Assembly: GCA_045579665.1 (NCBI GenBank)
Contig: JAZNMO010000033.1
Location: forward strand, 1-8,260
Reading direction: 5' to 3'
Length of the DNA stretch: 8,260 bases
Origin: COE1 sp045579665
GTDB taxonomy: Bacteria; Bacillota; Clostridia; Lachnospirales; Lachnospiraceae
This document shows, one piece after another, positions 1 through 6,521 of this stretch. Below the pieces are notes generated by a model. The model had not been told where the DNA came from. It ran no database searches and was given only the letters and a program-made list of their open reading frames with translations. The stretch's first letter is position 1. Each line of letters starts with the position of its first letter. The translations under genes and the position numbers were made by a program.

Positions 1-342
1 ATCCTCTACTGCACTTTGAGGCAGTCCTAGAATGCGTCTGATAATATCAAGGTTTTCCCTGCCTGTCAGATTTGCATAGAAAGATGGGGACTCAATGAAT
101 GAGCCGACTTCTTTCAGAATGGAAATACGGTCAGCCGGAAACTGTTTCCTATCGATTGTGAAGCTGCCTTTTGTCGAGGCTGTCACTCCCAAAAGCATTT
201 TCATGGTTGTAGACTTTCCGGCTCCGTTCGGTCCTAGAAAACCGTAAATGCTCCCTTTCCGAATATGAAGCGAAATGTCATTGACAGCGACAAAGGATTT
301 GTATTTTTTTGTCAATTGTTGTGTTGTGATAATATAGTTCAT
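1..342 (-). CDS. ABC transporter ATP-binding protein, lantibiotic-protection (BcrA/LanF) type, C-terminus outside window
   Basis: This is the N-terminal 114 codons of an ABC ATPase; the gene runs leftward off the window. The Walker A motif GPNGAGKST is at residues 37-45. An aromatic A-loop region (KKYKSF) precedes it, and the segment IESPSFYANLTGRENL follows at about 83-98. In that segment the usual Q-loop glutamine is replaced by glutamate (E84). This 'E-loop' is known from LanF/BcrA ATPases of lantibiotic immunity and bacitracin-resistance exporters. The ATPase would act at the cytoplasmic face, powering a membrane permease that removes antimicrobial peptide from the envelope; that permease is presumably encoded further left. 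The start at 342 is chosen because GGAG lies 8-11 bases upstream; the in-frame ATG at 360 would place that site inside the gene. It is divergent from a two-component system, the usual partner of these transporters. Walker B and the signature motif lie outside the window, so the exact substrate class is inferred. Confidence 0.9.
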   Translation of the reverse strand, partial: MNYIITTQQLTKKYKSFVAVNDISLHIRKGSIYGFLGPNGAGKSTTMKMLLGVTASTKGSFTIDRKQFPADRISILKEVGSFIESPSFYANLTGRENLDIIRRILGLPQSAVED

Positions 343-377
343 AGCAATATCTCCTTTCATAGGTTTACGATACTACA

Positions 378-421
378 CGAACCTTATGCCAACCTTCTCT
401 CTACCTTACATCTACCTTACA
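378..421. promoter_or_regulatory. Four 11-bp-phased direct repeats in the divergent promoter region; likely response-regulator binding array
   Basis: Read on the minus strand, the region consists of four consecutive 11-bp units: TGTAAGGTAGA (421-411), the same again (410-400), GAGAAGGTTGG (399-389) and CATAAGGTTCG (388-378). AAGGT is invariant. Read on the plus strand, ACCTT begins at 381, 392, 403 and 414. Direct repeats spaced one helical turn apart are typical binding sites of OmpR/PhoB-family regulators. The array lies directly upstream of the ABC ATPase, whose transcript probably starts near 363 (weak -10 TAGTAT at 375-370, no good -35). That fits an activator-dependent promoter. It lies about 50-90 bp upstream of the regulator gene's own promoter. 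Binding by the adjacent regulator is inferred. Confidence 0.6.
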
Positions 422-454
422 TTTTGCAAGGCTGTAAAATAATTCACATTTATG

Positions 455-463
455 TGGTATAAT
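455..463 (+). promoter_or_regulatory. Extended -10 promoter of the two-component operon
   Basis: The sequence TGGTATAAT is a consensus -10 hexamer with an extended TGn element. No good -35 lies 16-18 bp upstream (TAAAAT at 435-440 at best), as often seen with extended -10 promoters. Transcription would start near 470, giving a leader of about 18 nt that contains the AAAGGAGG ribosome site at 473-480. Confidence 0.55.
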
Positions 464-487
464 ATGACTGTAAAAGGAGGTTGCACC

Positions 488-1192
488 ATGAACAATGATT
501 ATTTATTAAGCAAACGCATACTGCTTGTTGATGATGAGCAGGAACTCTTAGATATGGTCGTATCAATCCTCAACGAGTATGGATTCCAGAATATAAAGAC
601 AGCAAAGAATAAAAAAGAAGCCATAGTAGAAGCTGAAAAATCCCGCCCGGAATTGGCAATACTTGATGTCATGCTTCCAGACGGGAACGGATATGATTTA
701 ATGGCTCAGTTAAAACAGAAAGATGACTATCCTGTTTTGTTCCTTACGGCTCGTGGTGAGGATGATGATAAATTTAAGGGTTTTGATTTAGGGGCAGATG
801 ATTACATAGTAAAGCCCTTTCTTCCGAAAGAACTTTTGTTTCGCGTTATGGCAATTTTGAGAAGAAGTTATAAATGCGAAAATCCCATTGTACAACTAAA
901 AAACAGTCAGATTGATTTTTCCCGCGCCGAAGTGATAAAGAATAACGAGCATATTCCGCTGACTGCAAAAGAACATGATTTACTTTCTGCCCTATACCGT
1001 AATGCAGGACGCATTGTAACGATTGACGCATTGTGCGAAGCGGCATGGGGGGACAATCCTTTTGGATATGAAAATTCTTTAATGGCGCATATACGCCGTA
1101 TCAGAGAAAAGATAGAACTAAATCCCTCACAACCTGTTTCGTTGGTGACAATTAAGGGATTAGGCTACAAGCTGATAGTGGAGGGCAAATAG
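488..1192 (+). CDS. OmpR/PhoB-family response regulator
   Basis: A 234-residue cytoplasmic transcription factor with an N-terminal receiver domain (about 10-125) and a C-terminal winged-helix DNA-binding domain (about 135-231). The receiver has the acidic pair D15-D16, phospho-acceptor D60 in AILDVMLPDGNG, switch threonine T87 and lysine K109 in the IVKPF motif. The C-terminal half shows the OmpR pattern LTAKEHDLLSAL, then AHIRRIREKI and a final KGLGYKL hairpin. The ATG at 488 is preceded by AAAGGAGG with a 7-base spacer; the in-frame ATG at 452 would begin upstream of the predicted promoter. The gene is followed after one base by its histidine kinase, so the two are co-transcribed. It probably binds the 11-bp repeats upstream and controls the divergent ABC transporter. 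Length and motifs are normal for the family. Confidence 0.95.
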   Translation: MNNDYLLSKRILLVDDEQELLDMVVSILNEYGFQNIKTAKNKKEAIVEAEKSRPELAILDVMLPDGNGYDLMAQLKQKDDYPVLFLTARGEDDDKFKGFDLGADDYIVKPFLPKELLFRVMAILRRSYKCENPIVQLKNSQIDFSRAEVIKNNEHIPLTAKEHDLLSALYRNAGRIVTIDALCEAAWGDNPFGYENSLMAHIRRIREKIELNPSQPVSLVTIKGLGYKLIVEGK

Positions 1193-1193
1193 C

Positions 1194-2585
1194 ATGAAAA
1201 GTGTATCAAAACTTATACGACGCTTTGTAGGTATTTTGCTGTTGAGTTCAGTACTCATTCTCTTTATCAACTTTTTAATGTTTGTAGTACTAATGATTAG
1301 TCAATTCCCCGACGTAGACAATTCCCCGTACAATATTGCAACGGAAACAGGTAAGGCATTAGAAGAGACAGACAGTGGATATATGCTTGCAAAAGATATT
1401 TCGGCTAAATTGCAGGAAAATCAAGCATGGGCAATTTTGATTGATAATGACACATTACAAGTTGTATGGCAAACTGAAAACCTCCCCAACAGTATTCCAA
1501 GTGCTTACACACTATCAAATATTGCGGACTTAGCAGTAGGTTATATTGACGGTTATCCTACTTATACAGGGGAGCATGAAAATGGTATTGTGGTCGTCGG
1601 TTTTCCTCGAAATAGCTTTTGGAAACATATCCGCCCAAGCTGGAATTACAGTTTAATTGCCAATTTGCCAAAAAACTTTTTAATTGTACTATTTGTCAAT
1701 ATTGTGTTTATCTTTCTAATTTACATCATAGCGAATATAAAACTCTTAAAGTCGGTCAAACCGATTACGAAAGGAATACAAGATTTATCTGCTGGGGTGC
1801 CGGTCCATATTTCAGAAACGGGAGTGCTTTCAGAAATATCCTCTAATATCAACCATACTTCTGATATTTTGCAGGAACAAAAAGAACAATTAAGGAAAAA
1901 GGAAACTGCAAGGGCAAACTGGATAGCGGGTGTTTCTCATGATATTAGAACACCTCTTTCAATGGTTATGGGATATGCCGGACAGTTGGAAAGTGCCAGC
2001 AATATTTCGGAAGCTGAACGGAAAAAAGCTGCTGTCATTGTGAAACAAAGCAAGAGAATGAAAAATTTGATTAACGATCTCAATCTTGCTTCAAAACTTG
2101 AATATGATATGCAACCACTTATGAAGAAACAGGAAAATGCAGTCGCCGTTGTCCGTCAAGTCGTTGTAGACTTTATGAATATGGATATTGATGATAGGTT
2201 TCCAATTGAATGGAAAACCGACGACAAATTAACCATATGTAGTATTAATGTGGACAAAGATTTATTAAAACGGGCAATCGCAAATATTATTCAGAACAGC
2301 ATTAGCTACAATGAAAATGGGTGTACAATTTATGTATCGGTTGCCGAGGATAATAGTAAATGCATTATTTGTGTTGAAGATAACGGCGCAGGAGCTTCCG
2401 ACGAGCAGATAGAAAAGCTAAACCATGTACGACATTATATGGTCTGTGATACAAACACTACCGAACAGCAACATGGTTTAGGGTTACTGATTGTAAAACA
2501 GATTATAGATGGGCATAACGGAAAAACCATAATAGACCATAGCGAATATGGAGGCTTTAAGGTTATTTTGACAATACCAAAGTAA
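1194..2585 (+). CDS. Sensor histidine kinase (HisKA/HATPase_c) paired with the response regulator
   Basis: A 463-residue membrane sensor kinase. A first transmembrane helix (about 10-36) is followed by an external segment of about 120 residues (37-157), a second helix (about 161-180) and a short linker with an amphipathic/coiled-coil stretch (about 215-240). The dimerization domain carries the phospho-acceptor H249 in WIAGVSHDIRTPLS. The ATP-binding domain shows an N-box (N364, N368 in NIIQNSISYN), a G1 box VEDNGAG (394-400) and a G2 box HGLGLLIVKQI (427-437). It starts one base after the regulator stop, with GGAGGG at 1180-1184 as ribosome site. Unlike intramembrane-sensing BceS-type kinases it has a real extracellytoplasmic domain, so it may bind its ligand outside the membrane. 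A cationic antimicrobial peptide is the likely cue given the divergent LanF/BcrA-type ATPase, but this is inferred. All catalytic motifs are intact. Confidence 0.93.
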   Translation: MKSVSKLIRRFVGILLLSSVLILFINFLMFVVLMISQFPDVDNSPYNIATETGKALEETDSGYMLAKDISAKLQENQAWAILIDNDTLQVVWQTENLPNSIPSAYTLSNIADLAVGYIDGYPTYTGEHENGIVVVGFPRNSFWKHIRPSWNYSLIANLPKNFLIVLFVNIVFIFLIYIIANIKLLKSVKPITKGIQDLSAGVPVHISETGVLSEISSNINHTSDILQEQKEQLRKKETARANWIAGVSHDIRTPLSMVMGYAGQLESASNISEAERKKAAVIVKQSKRMKNLINDLNLASKLEYDMQPLMKKQENAVAVVRQVVVDFMNMDIDDRFPIEWKTDDKLTICSINVDKDLLKRAIANIIQNSISYNENGCTIYVSVAEDNSKCIICVEDNGAGASDEQIEKLNHVRHYMVCDTNTTEQQHGLGLLIVKQIIDGHNGKTIIDHSEYGGFKVILTIPK

Positions 2586-2649
2586 AACACTTTTTTAAGT
2601 ATTAATCCCTTGTTTTGGGTATTTATCCTTTTTGGCTCTGTGATAACAG

Positions 2650-2970
2650 ATGTATTTAATGGAAAGAATGATGACTCCCGGAGAAATTCTTTACATAGAG
2701 GTTGTAGAGCGTAAAACCTATGCGTACCTAAGGGACAGCGTTTGGCGTATTACCTATGGCTTGCAGCAATTTATGGATGAGTTCGGTTCAGTGGGGTTTG
2801 CAAGAAATAGCAAGTCCATGCTAGTAAACATTTATCATATTCAGGAGCTGAATGCGCAGATGAATATGCGCGTGAATATTGTGATGGATAATGGGGAACG
2901 AATCGTTTTAAATCGAAGCTATAAAAATGAGTTTTATAAGTATTTGGAAAAGAAGGTGACAGAATCATGA
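2650..2970 (+). CDS. LytTR-domain DNA-binding regulator, short at the N-terminus
   Basis: A protein of at most 106 residues that is almost only a LytTR DNA-binding domain. It shows GEILYIEVVERKTYAYL (about 11-27), FARNSKSMLVNIYHI (about 50-64) and a final block GERIVLNRSYKNEFYKYLEKK. These are the usual landmarks of LytTR regulators partnered with DUF3021 membrane proteins. Such proteins normally carry about 40-45 residues before this domain; here they are absent and the first beta strand is only partly present. No good ribosome site precedes the ATG at 2650. ATGs at 2659, 2668 and 2671 are in frame, the last having GGAAAG five bases upstream. The stop overlaps the next start as ATGA. The gene begins 64 bp after the kinase gene and may be read from its promoter. 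Either this is a genuinely short regulator or its 5' end was lost by recombination. Confidence 0.8.
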   Translation: MYLMERMMTPGEILYIEVVERKTYAYLRDSVWRITYGLQQFMDEFGSVGFARNSKSMLVNIYHIQELNAQMNMRVNIVMDNGERIVLNRSYKNEFYKYLEKKVTES

Positions 2971-3398
2971 AAATTGTAAAAGAATATTTGCTTTCTGTAT
3001 GTGTGGTATATACTCTTTTGTCTTTGAGCAAAGTATTGATGGAAGGAATGAACAATTATCAGGACCCTTACTATGTGATGAATTTTGGAATGATATTTGT
3101 GATTACCTGTTTTGCAACTTTTGTATTGTTCATGCACCGCATTTTTGATAAAGTGCCCCTGTTTTTTGTTATGATAGGACAATATATTGTTGTGATTGGT
3201 GGAGTAATGCTTGGGCTCTTTTTGATGAGCAAGCTGGTGGATGTATCTCCTAATGTATATCGAGAGATGTTTATACAGATTACAGTACCATATATTGTGC
3301 TTGCAGCTATTTATTATGTGTCATATTTTAATGAGATAAGAAGAGCAAACCAAAATTTGAATGAACTTAAGAAAATGGGAAATAGAAATGAAAATTAA
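2967..3398 (+). CDS. DUF3021-family four-helix membrane protein
   Basis: A 143-residue integral membrane protein with four predicted helices (about 7-25, 37-56, 64-87 and 102-121). The short hydrophilic loops include a conserved-looking HRIFDKVP after helix 2, and the tail is charged. Size, topology and position after a LytTR gene match DUF3021 proteins. In related LytTR regulatory systems (HdrRM and BrsRM of Streptococcus mutans are the studied examples, with different membrane partners) the membrane protein holds back the cognate LytTR regulator. The same role is likely here but not shown. The start codon shares ATGA with the preceding stop, indicating translational coupling, and AAGGTGA lies about 8 bases upstream. 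The 3' end overlaps the lipoprotein start by 11 bases, so the three genes form one operon. Confidence 0.85.
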   Translation: MKIVKEYLLSVCVVYTLLSLSKVLMEGMNNYQDPYYVMNFGMIFVITCFATFVLFMHRIFDKVPLFFVMIGQYIVVIGGVMLGLFLMSKLVDVSPNVYREMFIQITVPYIVLAAIYYVSYFNEIRRANQNLNELKKMGNRNEN

Positions 3399-4407
3399 GA
3401 GAGTTACATTAATTAAAAAGACAGTATTACTGTTTTCATGCTGGATGTTTACAATACTATTAACAGGCTGTAGTTCTGTTGTTGAGGTAATACAAGACCG
3501 GGAAGATAGGGCAGTAAGCAAAGAAAAAAGCATGGAAATATGTGAAACAGTATTAAAGGCTATGGAAGAAGGGGATACTCTTACGGTGAAAGAGCTATTT
3601 TGCGATAGAGTACAGGAAACTCACGATTTGGATACAGAATTAGAAGCACTATTTTCCTTTTTTGGGGGAGACATTGTATCGTATGGAGAGATTAATGCCG
3701 AATTAAACCATGGAAAGCTTCATTTTATTTATGATAGTTCGAGCAATTTAATGAATGTCAATATCATTAAAGATGTTAAAGTTAATTCAGAAAAAACATA
3801 TAACATATTCATTCGACATTATTTGAATTTACGAGATGAAAAAAACGCTGATTTAGTTGGGATACATGATATCAGAATTGTCCCCATACAAGAGTACGAT
3901 GAAGAGGATGTTGGGCGGGCAGGTGAATTTTTTGAAACGATTGTTCCGCAGGAAATACCAAATGTATATATGCAGATTGATGAAGGAGCCTTATCCTATA
4001 CATACCGTAAGATTACGTCCGGAAATATTCTTAGGGCATTACAGGAACGCAATGCCCAGACTCTTTATGAGCTTTTTGCAAAAGAAGTTCAAAATGAACA
4101 GTTGTATTCAAAGATAGAAAATGCAATCGCATTTATAGACGGAGAAATACTTTCGTATAGTCGTATTGAGGGAAGGTCAGCATCAAAATCCTCAAGAGAT
4201 GGATATTATACCAGATATGAAGAAGGGGTTACTGTCTATGATATTATGACAGATACTGGCGAAATGTACGAAATTCATTATTATGCTTATCATATCAGTA
4301 AAGATGAGCCGGAAAAACAAGGTGTACACAGTATGACAATCAAACATGTGAAACCGCAGATAATTCATAATGACCATGAGATAATCAATGAAATATTCGT
4401 ACAGTAG
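3388..4407 (+). CDS. Lipoprotein with two tandem DUF5104-like domains
   Basis: A 339-residue predicted surface lipoprotein. The start at 3388 gives a classical type II signal peptide: basic MKIKRVTLIKK, a hydrophobic core and lipobox LLTGC with the lipidated cysteine at 28. The ATG at 3361 would add nine charged residues and deepen the overlap with the upstream gene. The mature part contains two copies of one domain, at about 47-165 and 212-322. Copy 1 reads LKAMEEGDTLTVKELF, then FFGGDIVSYGEI, then GIHDIRIV; copy 2 reads LRALQERNAQTLYELF, then FIDGEILSYSRI, then GVHSMTIKHV. The pattern resembles DUF5104 domains of Clostridia lipoproteins, whose function is unknown. Co-transcription with LytTR and DUF3021 genes suggests it is a product controlled by, or an outer sensor for, that system. 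Its last 23 bp overlap the convergent hydrolase gene. Confidence 0.8.
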   Translation: MKIKRVTLIKKTVLLFSCWMFTILLTGCSSVVEVIQDREDRAVSKEKSMEICETVLKAMEEGDTLTVKELFCDRVQETHDLDTELEALFSFFGGDIVSYGEINAELNHGKLHFIYDSSSNLMNVNIIKDVKVNSEKTYNIFIRHYLNLRDEKNADLVGIHDIRIVPIQEYDEEDVGRAGEFFETIVPQEIPNVYMQIDEGALSYTYRKITSGNILRALQERNAQTLYELFAKEVQNEQLYSKIENAIAFIDGEILSYSRIEGRSASKSSRDGYYTRYEEGVTVYDIMTDTGEMYEIHYYAYHISKDEPEKQGVHSMTIKHVKPQIIHNDHEIINEIFVQ

Positions 4408-5548
4408 GTCCGCCGGCGCCATATTCCAAAGTGGCGGTCAGGTCAGCATGGTTGAGGTGGTTTAGTGCTTTACTGTTTGTTTGGATAACAGGTCTCCATT
4501 CATCATCCTTCCATTGATTTACAATGTGAATGGAGCATGTTTCACCTGCAGAATCCAGACCGTTCAGTGTATATTCTGCGCGAATCTGCATGTTGTCAGG
4601 ATAGTGAATTCGTGTGTCACAGCCTTCTTCGCAGATACAGCCTTGGAAAAAATCAGACTCGCAATATCCTGTGAAATAAATCTTGTTTGTGAGTATGTCA
4701 TCTTTTGTAGCTTCTTCTGAGTGGGTGATGATAATACGTATTGTTAATATCTCCTTGCGCTCATCCAAGAACTGCCTGATAGAGGAAAAGGCACTGTCGT
4801 GCTGATGGTCACAGAAGCAATGTCCCATATCTCTGATAAGCTGTAGATGGCATTGGCCTTGCCGGTAGGCATTTTTGGCGCGCACAGCGTAGGAGTAATG
4901 AACGACATCATCATTTAAACCATGCAAAAGCAGTACCGGTCCGGTATATTTGGATACTTCAAGGAAGGGGTCCAAGGCAGCAGCTTCCTCATGGTAAGCT
5001 TTGCCGAGAATGGTAGTATGACAATCAATGTAATTGGGTACATGGTTCGGGTCGTAGCTTGCAGTAGCAAGACAGCCCTTTCTTGCATGGTCAGGAATGC
5101 AGAATGCCGGGAAAAATAAAATCAACTTTTCGATTTCGTTACCGCATCTTGCGGCGGTCAGCGCAGCTACCAGGCCGCCTTGACTTCCTCCAACCAAAAT
5201 AAGATGTTTGGAATCAATATAAGATAACTCCTGAACATATCTTTTCACACATAATAAGTCTTCAATTTCTGAAGAAAGAGTCATATCAATACTGTTTCCC
5301 TCACTTAAAAATTCTTTGTGGGTAGTCAGAGCACTTCCACCACAAAAGCTAAAGCAAAAGGCAGCATAACCGATTTGAGCAAAGTCTGCGCACCAATCCT
5401 CCATGTCTGAATAATTTCCGGTAAAACCGTGGCATATGATAACTGCAGGATGTTTTGATGTATTGAGATGATTCTCTGGCAAATATTGCATTCCCTTTAT
5501 GGTGAGATTATCACGTCTGCATATGAAAGTAGATTTTATTATGCTCAT
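4385..5548 (-). CDS. Alpha/beta hydrolase (esterase/peptidase-like) with a C-terminal DUF3237-like extension
   Basis: A 387-residue protein with no signal peptide, hence cytoplasmic. Residues 1-265 form an alpha/beta hydrolase: oxyanion-region HGFTG (40-44), nucleophile elbow GGSQGG with S122, acid D213 or D214 in LHGLNDDVVH, and H243 in DMGHCF, so the triad is complete. Residues about 270-387 are an added domain (KIYFTGYCESDFFQG, RAEYTLNG, IHIVNQWK, then LTATLEYGAGG) that resembles DUF3237, a small beta-barrel family of unknown function. The match is from memory of the pattern and is tentative. Start 5548 is preceded by AAAGGG with a 9-base spacer; an in-frame ATG at 5608 would add 20 residues with no better site. 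The substrate is unknown; an ester or amide of a small molecule is typical. It is divergent from an AraC-type regulator that probably controls it. Confidence 0.85.
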   Translation of the reverse strand: MSIIKSTFICRRDNLTIKGMQYLPENHLNTSKHPAVIICHGFTGNYSDMEDWCADFAQIGYAAFCFSFCGGSALTTHKEFLSEGNSIDMTLSSEIEDLLCVKRYVQELSYIDSKHLILVGGSQGGLVAALTAARCGNEIEKLILFFPAFCIPDHARKGCLATASYDPNHVPNYIDCHTTILGKAYHEEAAALDPFLEVSKYTGPVLLLHGLNDDVVHYSYAVRAKNAYRQGQCHLQLIRDMGHCFCDHQHDSAFSSIRQFLDERKEILTIRIIITHSEEATKDDILTNKIYFTGYCESDFFQGCICEEGCDTRIHYPDNMQIRAEYTLNGLDSAGETCSIHIVNQWKDDEWRPVIQTNSKALNHLNHADLTATLEYGAGGPTVRIFH

Positions 5549-5631
5549 AATTTGTTGCCCTTTCAACGTATATATTATTTTAAGAATAACATGAATTTGA
5601 AATGGCATCTATGACAGTATGTATCTTTTTA

Positions 5632-5659
5632 TTGACAAATATTGACCTTGCATTGTAAT
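5632..5659 (+). promoter_or_regulatory. Sigma-A promoter of the AraC-family regulator gene
   Basis: A consensus -35 TTGACA (5632-5637) is separated by 16 bp from TGTAAT (5654-5659), one mismatch from consensus. Transcription would start near 5666, leaving about 20 nt of leader before the ATG at 5687. ATTGAC occurs twice exactly 10 bp apart (5631 and 5641), covering the -35 and spacer, a possible regulator half-site pair. The hydrolase promoter on the other strand must also lie in this gap, but I see no convincing boxes. Confidence 0.6.
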
Positions 5660-5686
5660 TTGATAGAGAAAGGCGTGGTGAGGTGC

Positions 5687-6496
5687 ATGAGAATAGACTA
5701 CGAGAACAGAGTATGGCCTATTAAGTCATATCATATATGGAATTATACTTTCACACCGCATCTGCATAATCAGATAGAGGTGGTATATGTGGTGCGGGGA
5801 AGCTGTACCATGTCAATTGATAATGTGATATATGAGGTTATGCAAGGGAACTTTATTGTTATTTTGCCTTATCAGATACATAGCTTTTATCAGGCATATG
5901 ACTGTGAAATGATTGTGCAGGTATTTGAGCCTGAGTTTGCACCGGAACTGATTCCCAGATTAGGAAAGAGTCTGCTTAGGGATGCTGTTATGAAGGACAT
6001 GCCGCAGGATTGTGTGTATGCCTTTATGAAGGCAGAGTCTTATTATAGGCAGCAGGCTGATTTGCGAATTGTGCGGTCATATGTGGGATTATACATGAGT
6101 TTTCTGTATGGCAGACTGGAGTTTGTTACCATGAATACAGCGGATTATCATAGTGTATTACATGAACTTTTACTATATATAGATTCTCATTTTACGGAGC
6201 ATCTGTCTTTGGAGCTTTTGGCTGAAAGATTTCATATTACGAGATTTTATATATCAAGACTCTTTTCGCAAAAGCTGAAGACTTCATTCAATGATTATGT
6301 GAATCAGTTGAGGATAGATTATGCGGTGGAATTATTGTGTCATACGGATATGCCGATATGCAACATAGGAGAGGCAAGTGGATTTGAGTGTGAAAGGAGT
6401 TTCTATCGCGTATTTAAGCAGCATACCGGTATGACACCGTTGCAAAAGCGAAGACAAGGGGATAATAGGAGCGCAGAGAGTGATTTAGAATATTGA
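5687..6496 (+). CDS. AraC/XylS-family transcriptional regulator with cupin sensor domain
   Basis: A 269-residue regulator. The N-terminal cupin-type ligand-binding domain (about 1-90) shows the HxH plus acidic pattern in PHLHNQIEVVYVVRG (H25, H27, E31) and a following GNFIVILPYQIHSF strand pair. The C-terminal part carries the AraC double helix-turn-helix: LSLELLAERFHITRFYISRLF (about 173-193), then CNIGEASGFECERSFYRVFK (about 225-244) ending in the typical HTGMTPLQKR. The chosen ATG follows GAGG at 5680-5683, a tight 3-base spacer. The upstream in-frame TTG at 5642 lies before the predicted transcription start, and GTG codons at 5675 and 5678 lack spacing from AAAGG. The divergent hydrolase gene is the most likely target; the inducer is unknown, though cupin AraC proteins often sense small organic ligands. 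The family assignment is secure. Confidence 0.92.
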   Translation: MRIDYENRVWPIKSYHIWNYTFTPHLHNQIEVVYVVRGSCTMSIDNVIYEVMQGNFIVILPYQIHSFYQAYDCEMIVQVFEPEFAPELIPRLGKSLLRDAVMKDMPQDCVYAFMKAESYYRQQADLRIVRSYVGLYMSFLYGRLEFVTMNTADYHSVLHELLLYIDSHFTEHLSLELLAERFHITRFYISRLFSQKLKTSFNDYVNQLRIDYAVELLCHTDMPICNIGEASGFECERSFYRVFKQHTGMTPLQKRRQGDNRSAESDLEY

Positions 6497-6521
6497 CTTA
6501 TATTTATATATAAAGTATGAT
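6493..6521 (+). promoter_or_regulatory. Sigma-A promoter of the AbrB-like regulator/glycosyltransferase operon
   Basis: TTGACT (6493-6498) and TATGAT (6516-6521) are separated by the optimal 17 bp; each has one mismatch from consensus. The -35 overlaps the stop codon of the AraC-type gene. The predicted start of transcription, near 6528, falls in the centre of the palindrome described separately. Confidence 0.65.

Noticed and set aside
265..462. Short rightward frame across the ABC ATPase start and the divergent promoter region.
   Set aside because: It is antisense to conserved ATPase codons and covers the regulatory repeats. No ribosome site or family pattern.
1289..1301. Small palindrome ACTAATGATTAGT resembling the half-site of the operator at 6510-6544.
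   Set aside because: It lies inside the kinase coding region, within codons of the first transmembrane helix. The arms are only 6 bp, so chance is sufficient.
2586..2716. Open frame directly after the kinase stop, in the same frame, reading as a hydrophobic peptide (NPLFWVFILFGSVITDVF).
   Set aside because: It has no start codon with a ribosome site, and the hydrophobicity follows from the T-rich DNA. It ends at a stop inside the LytTR gene, and I know no family that fits.
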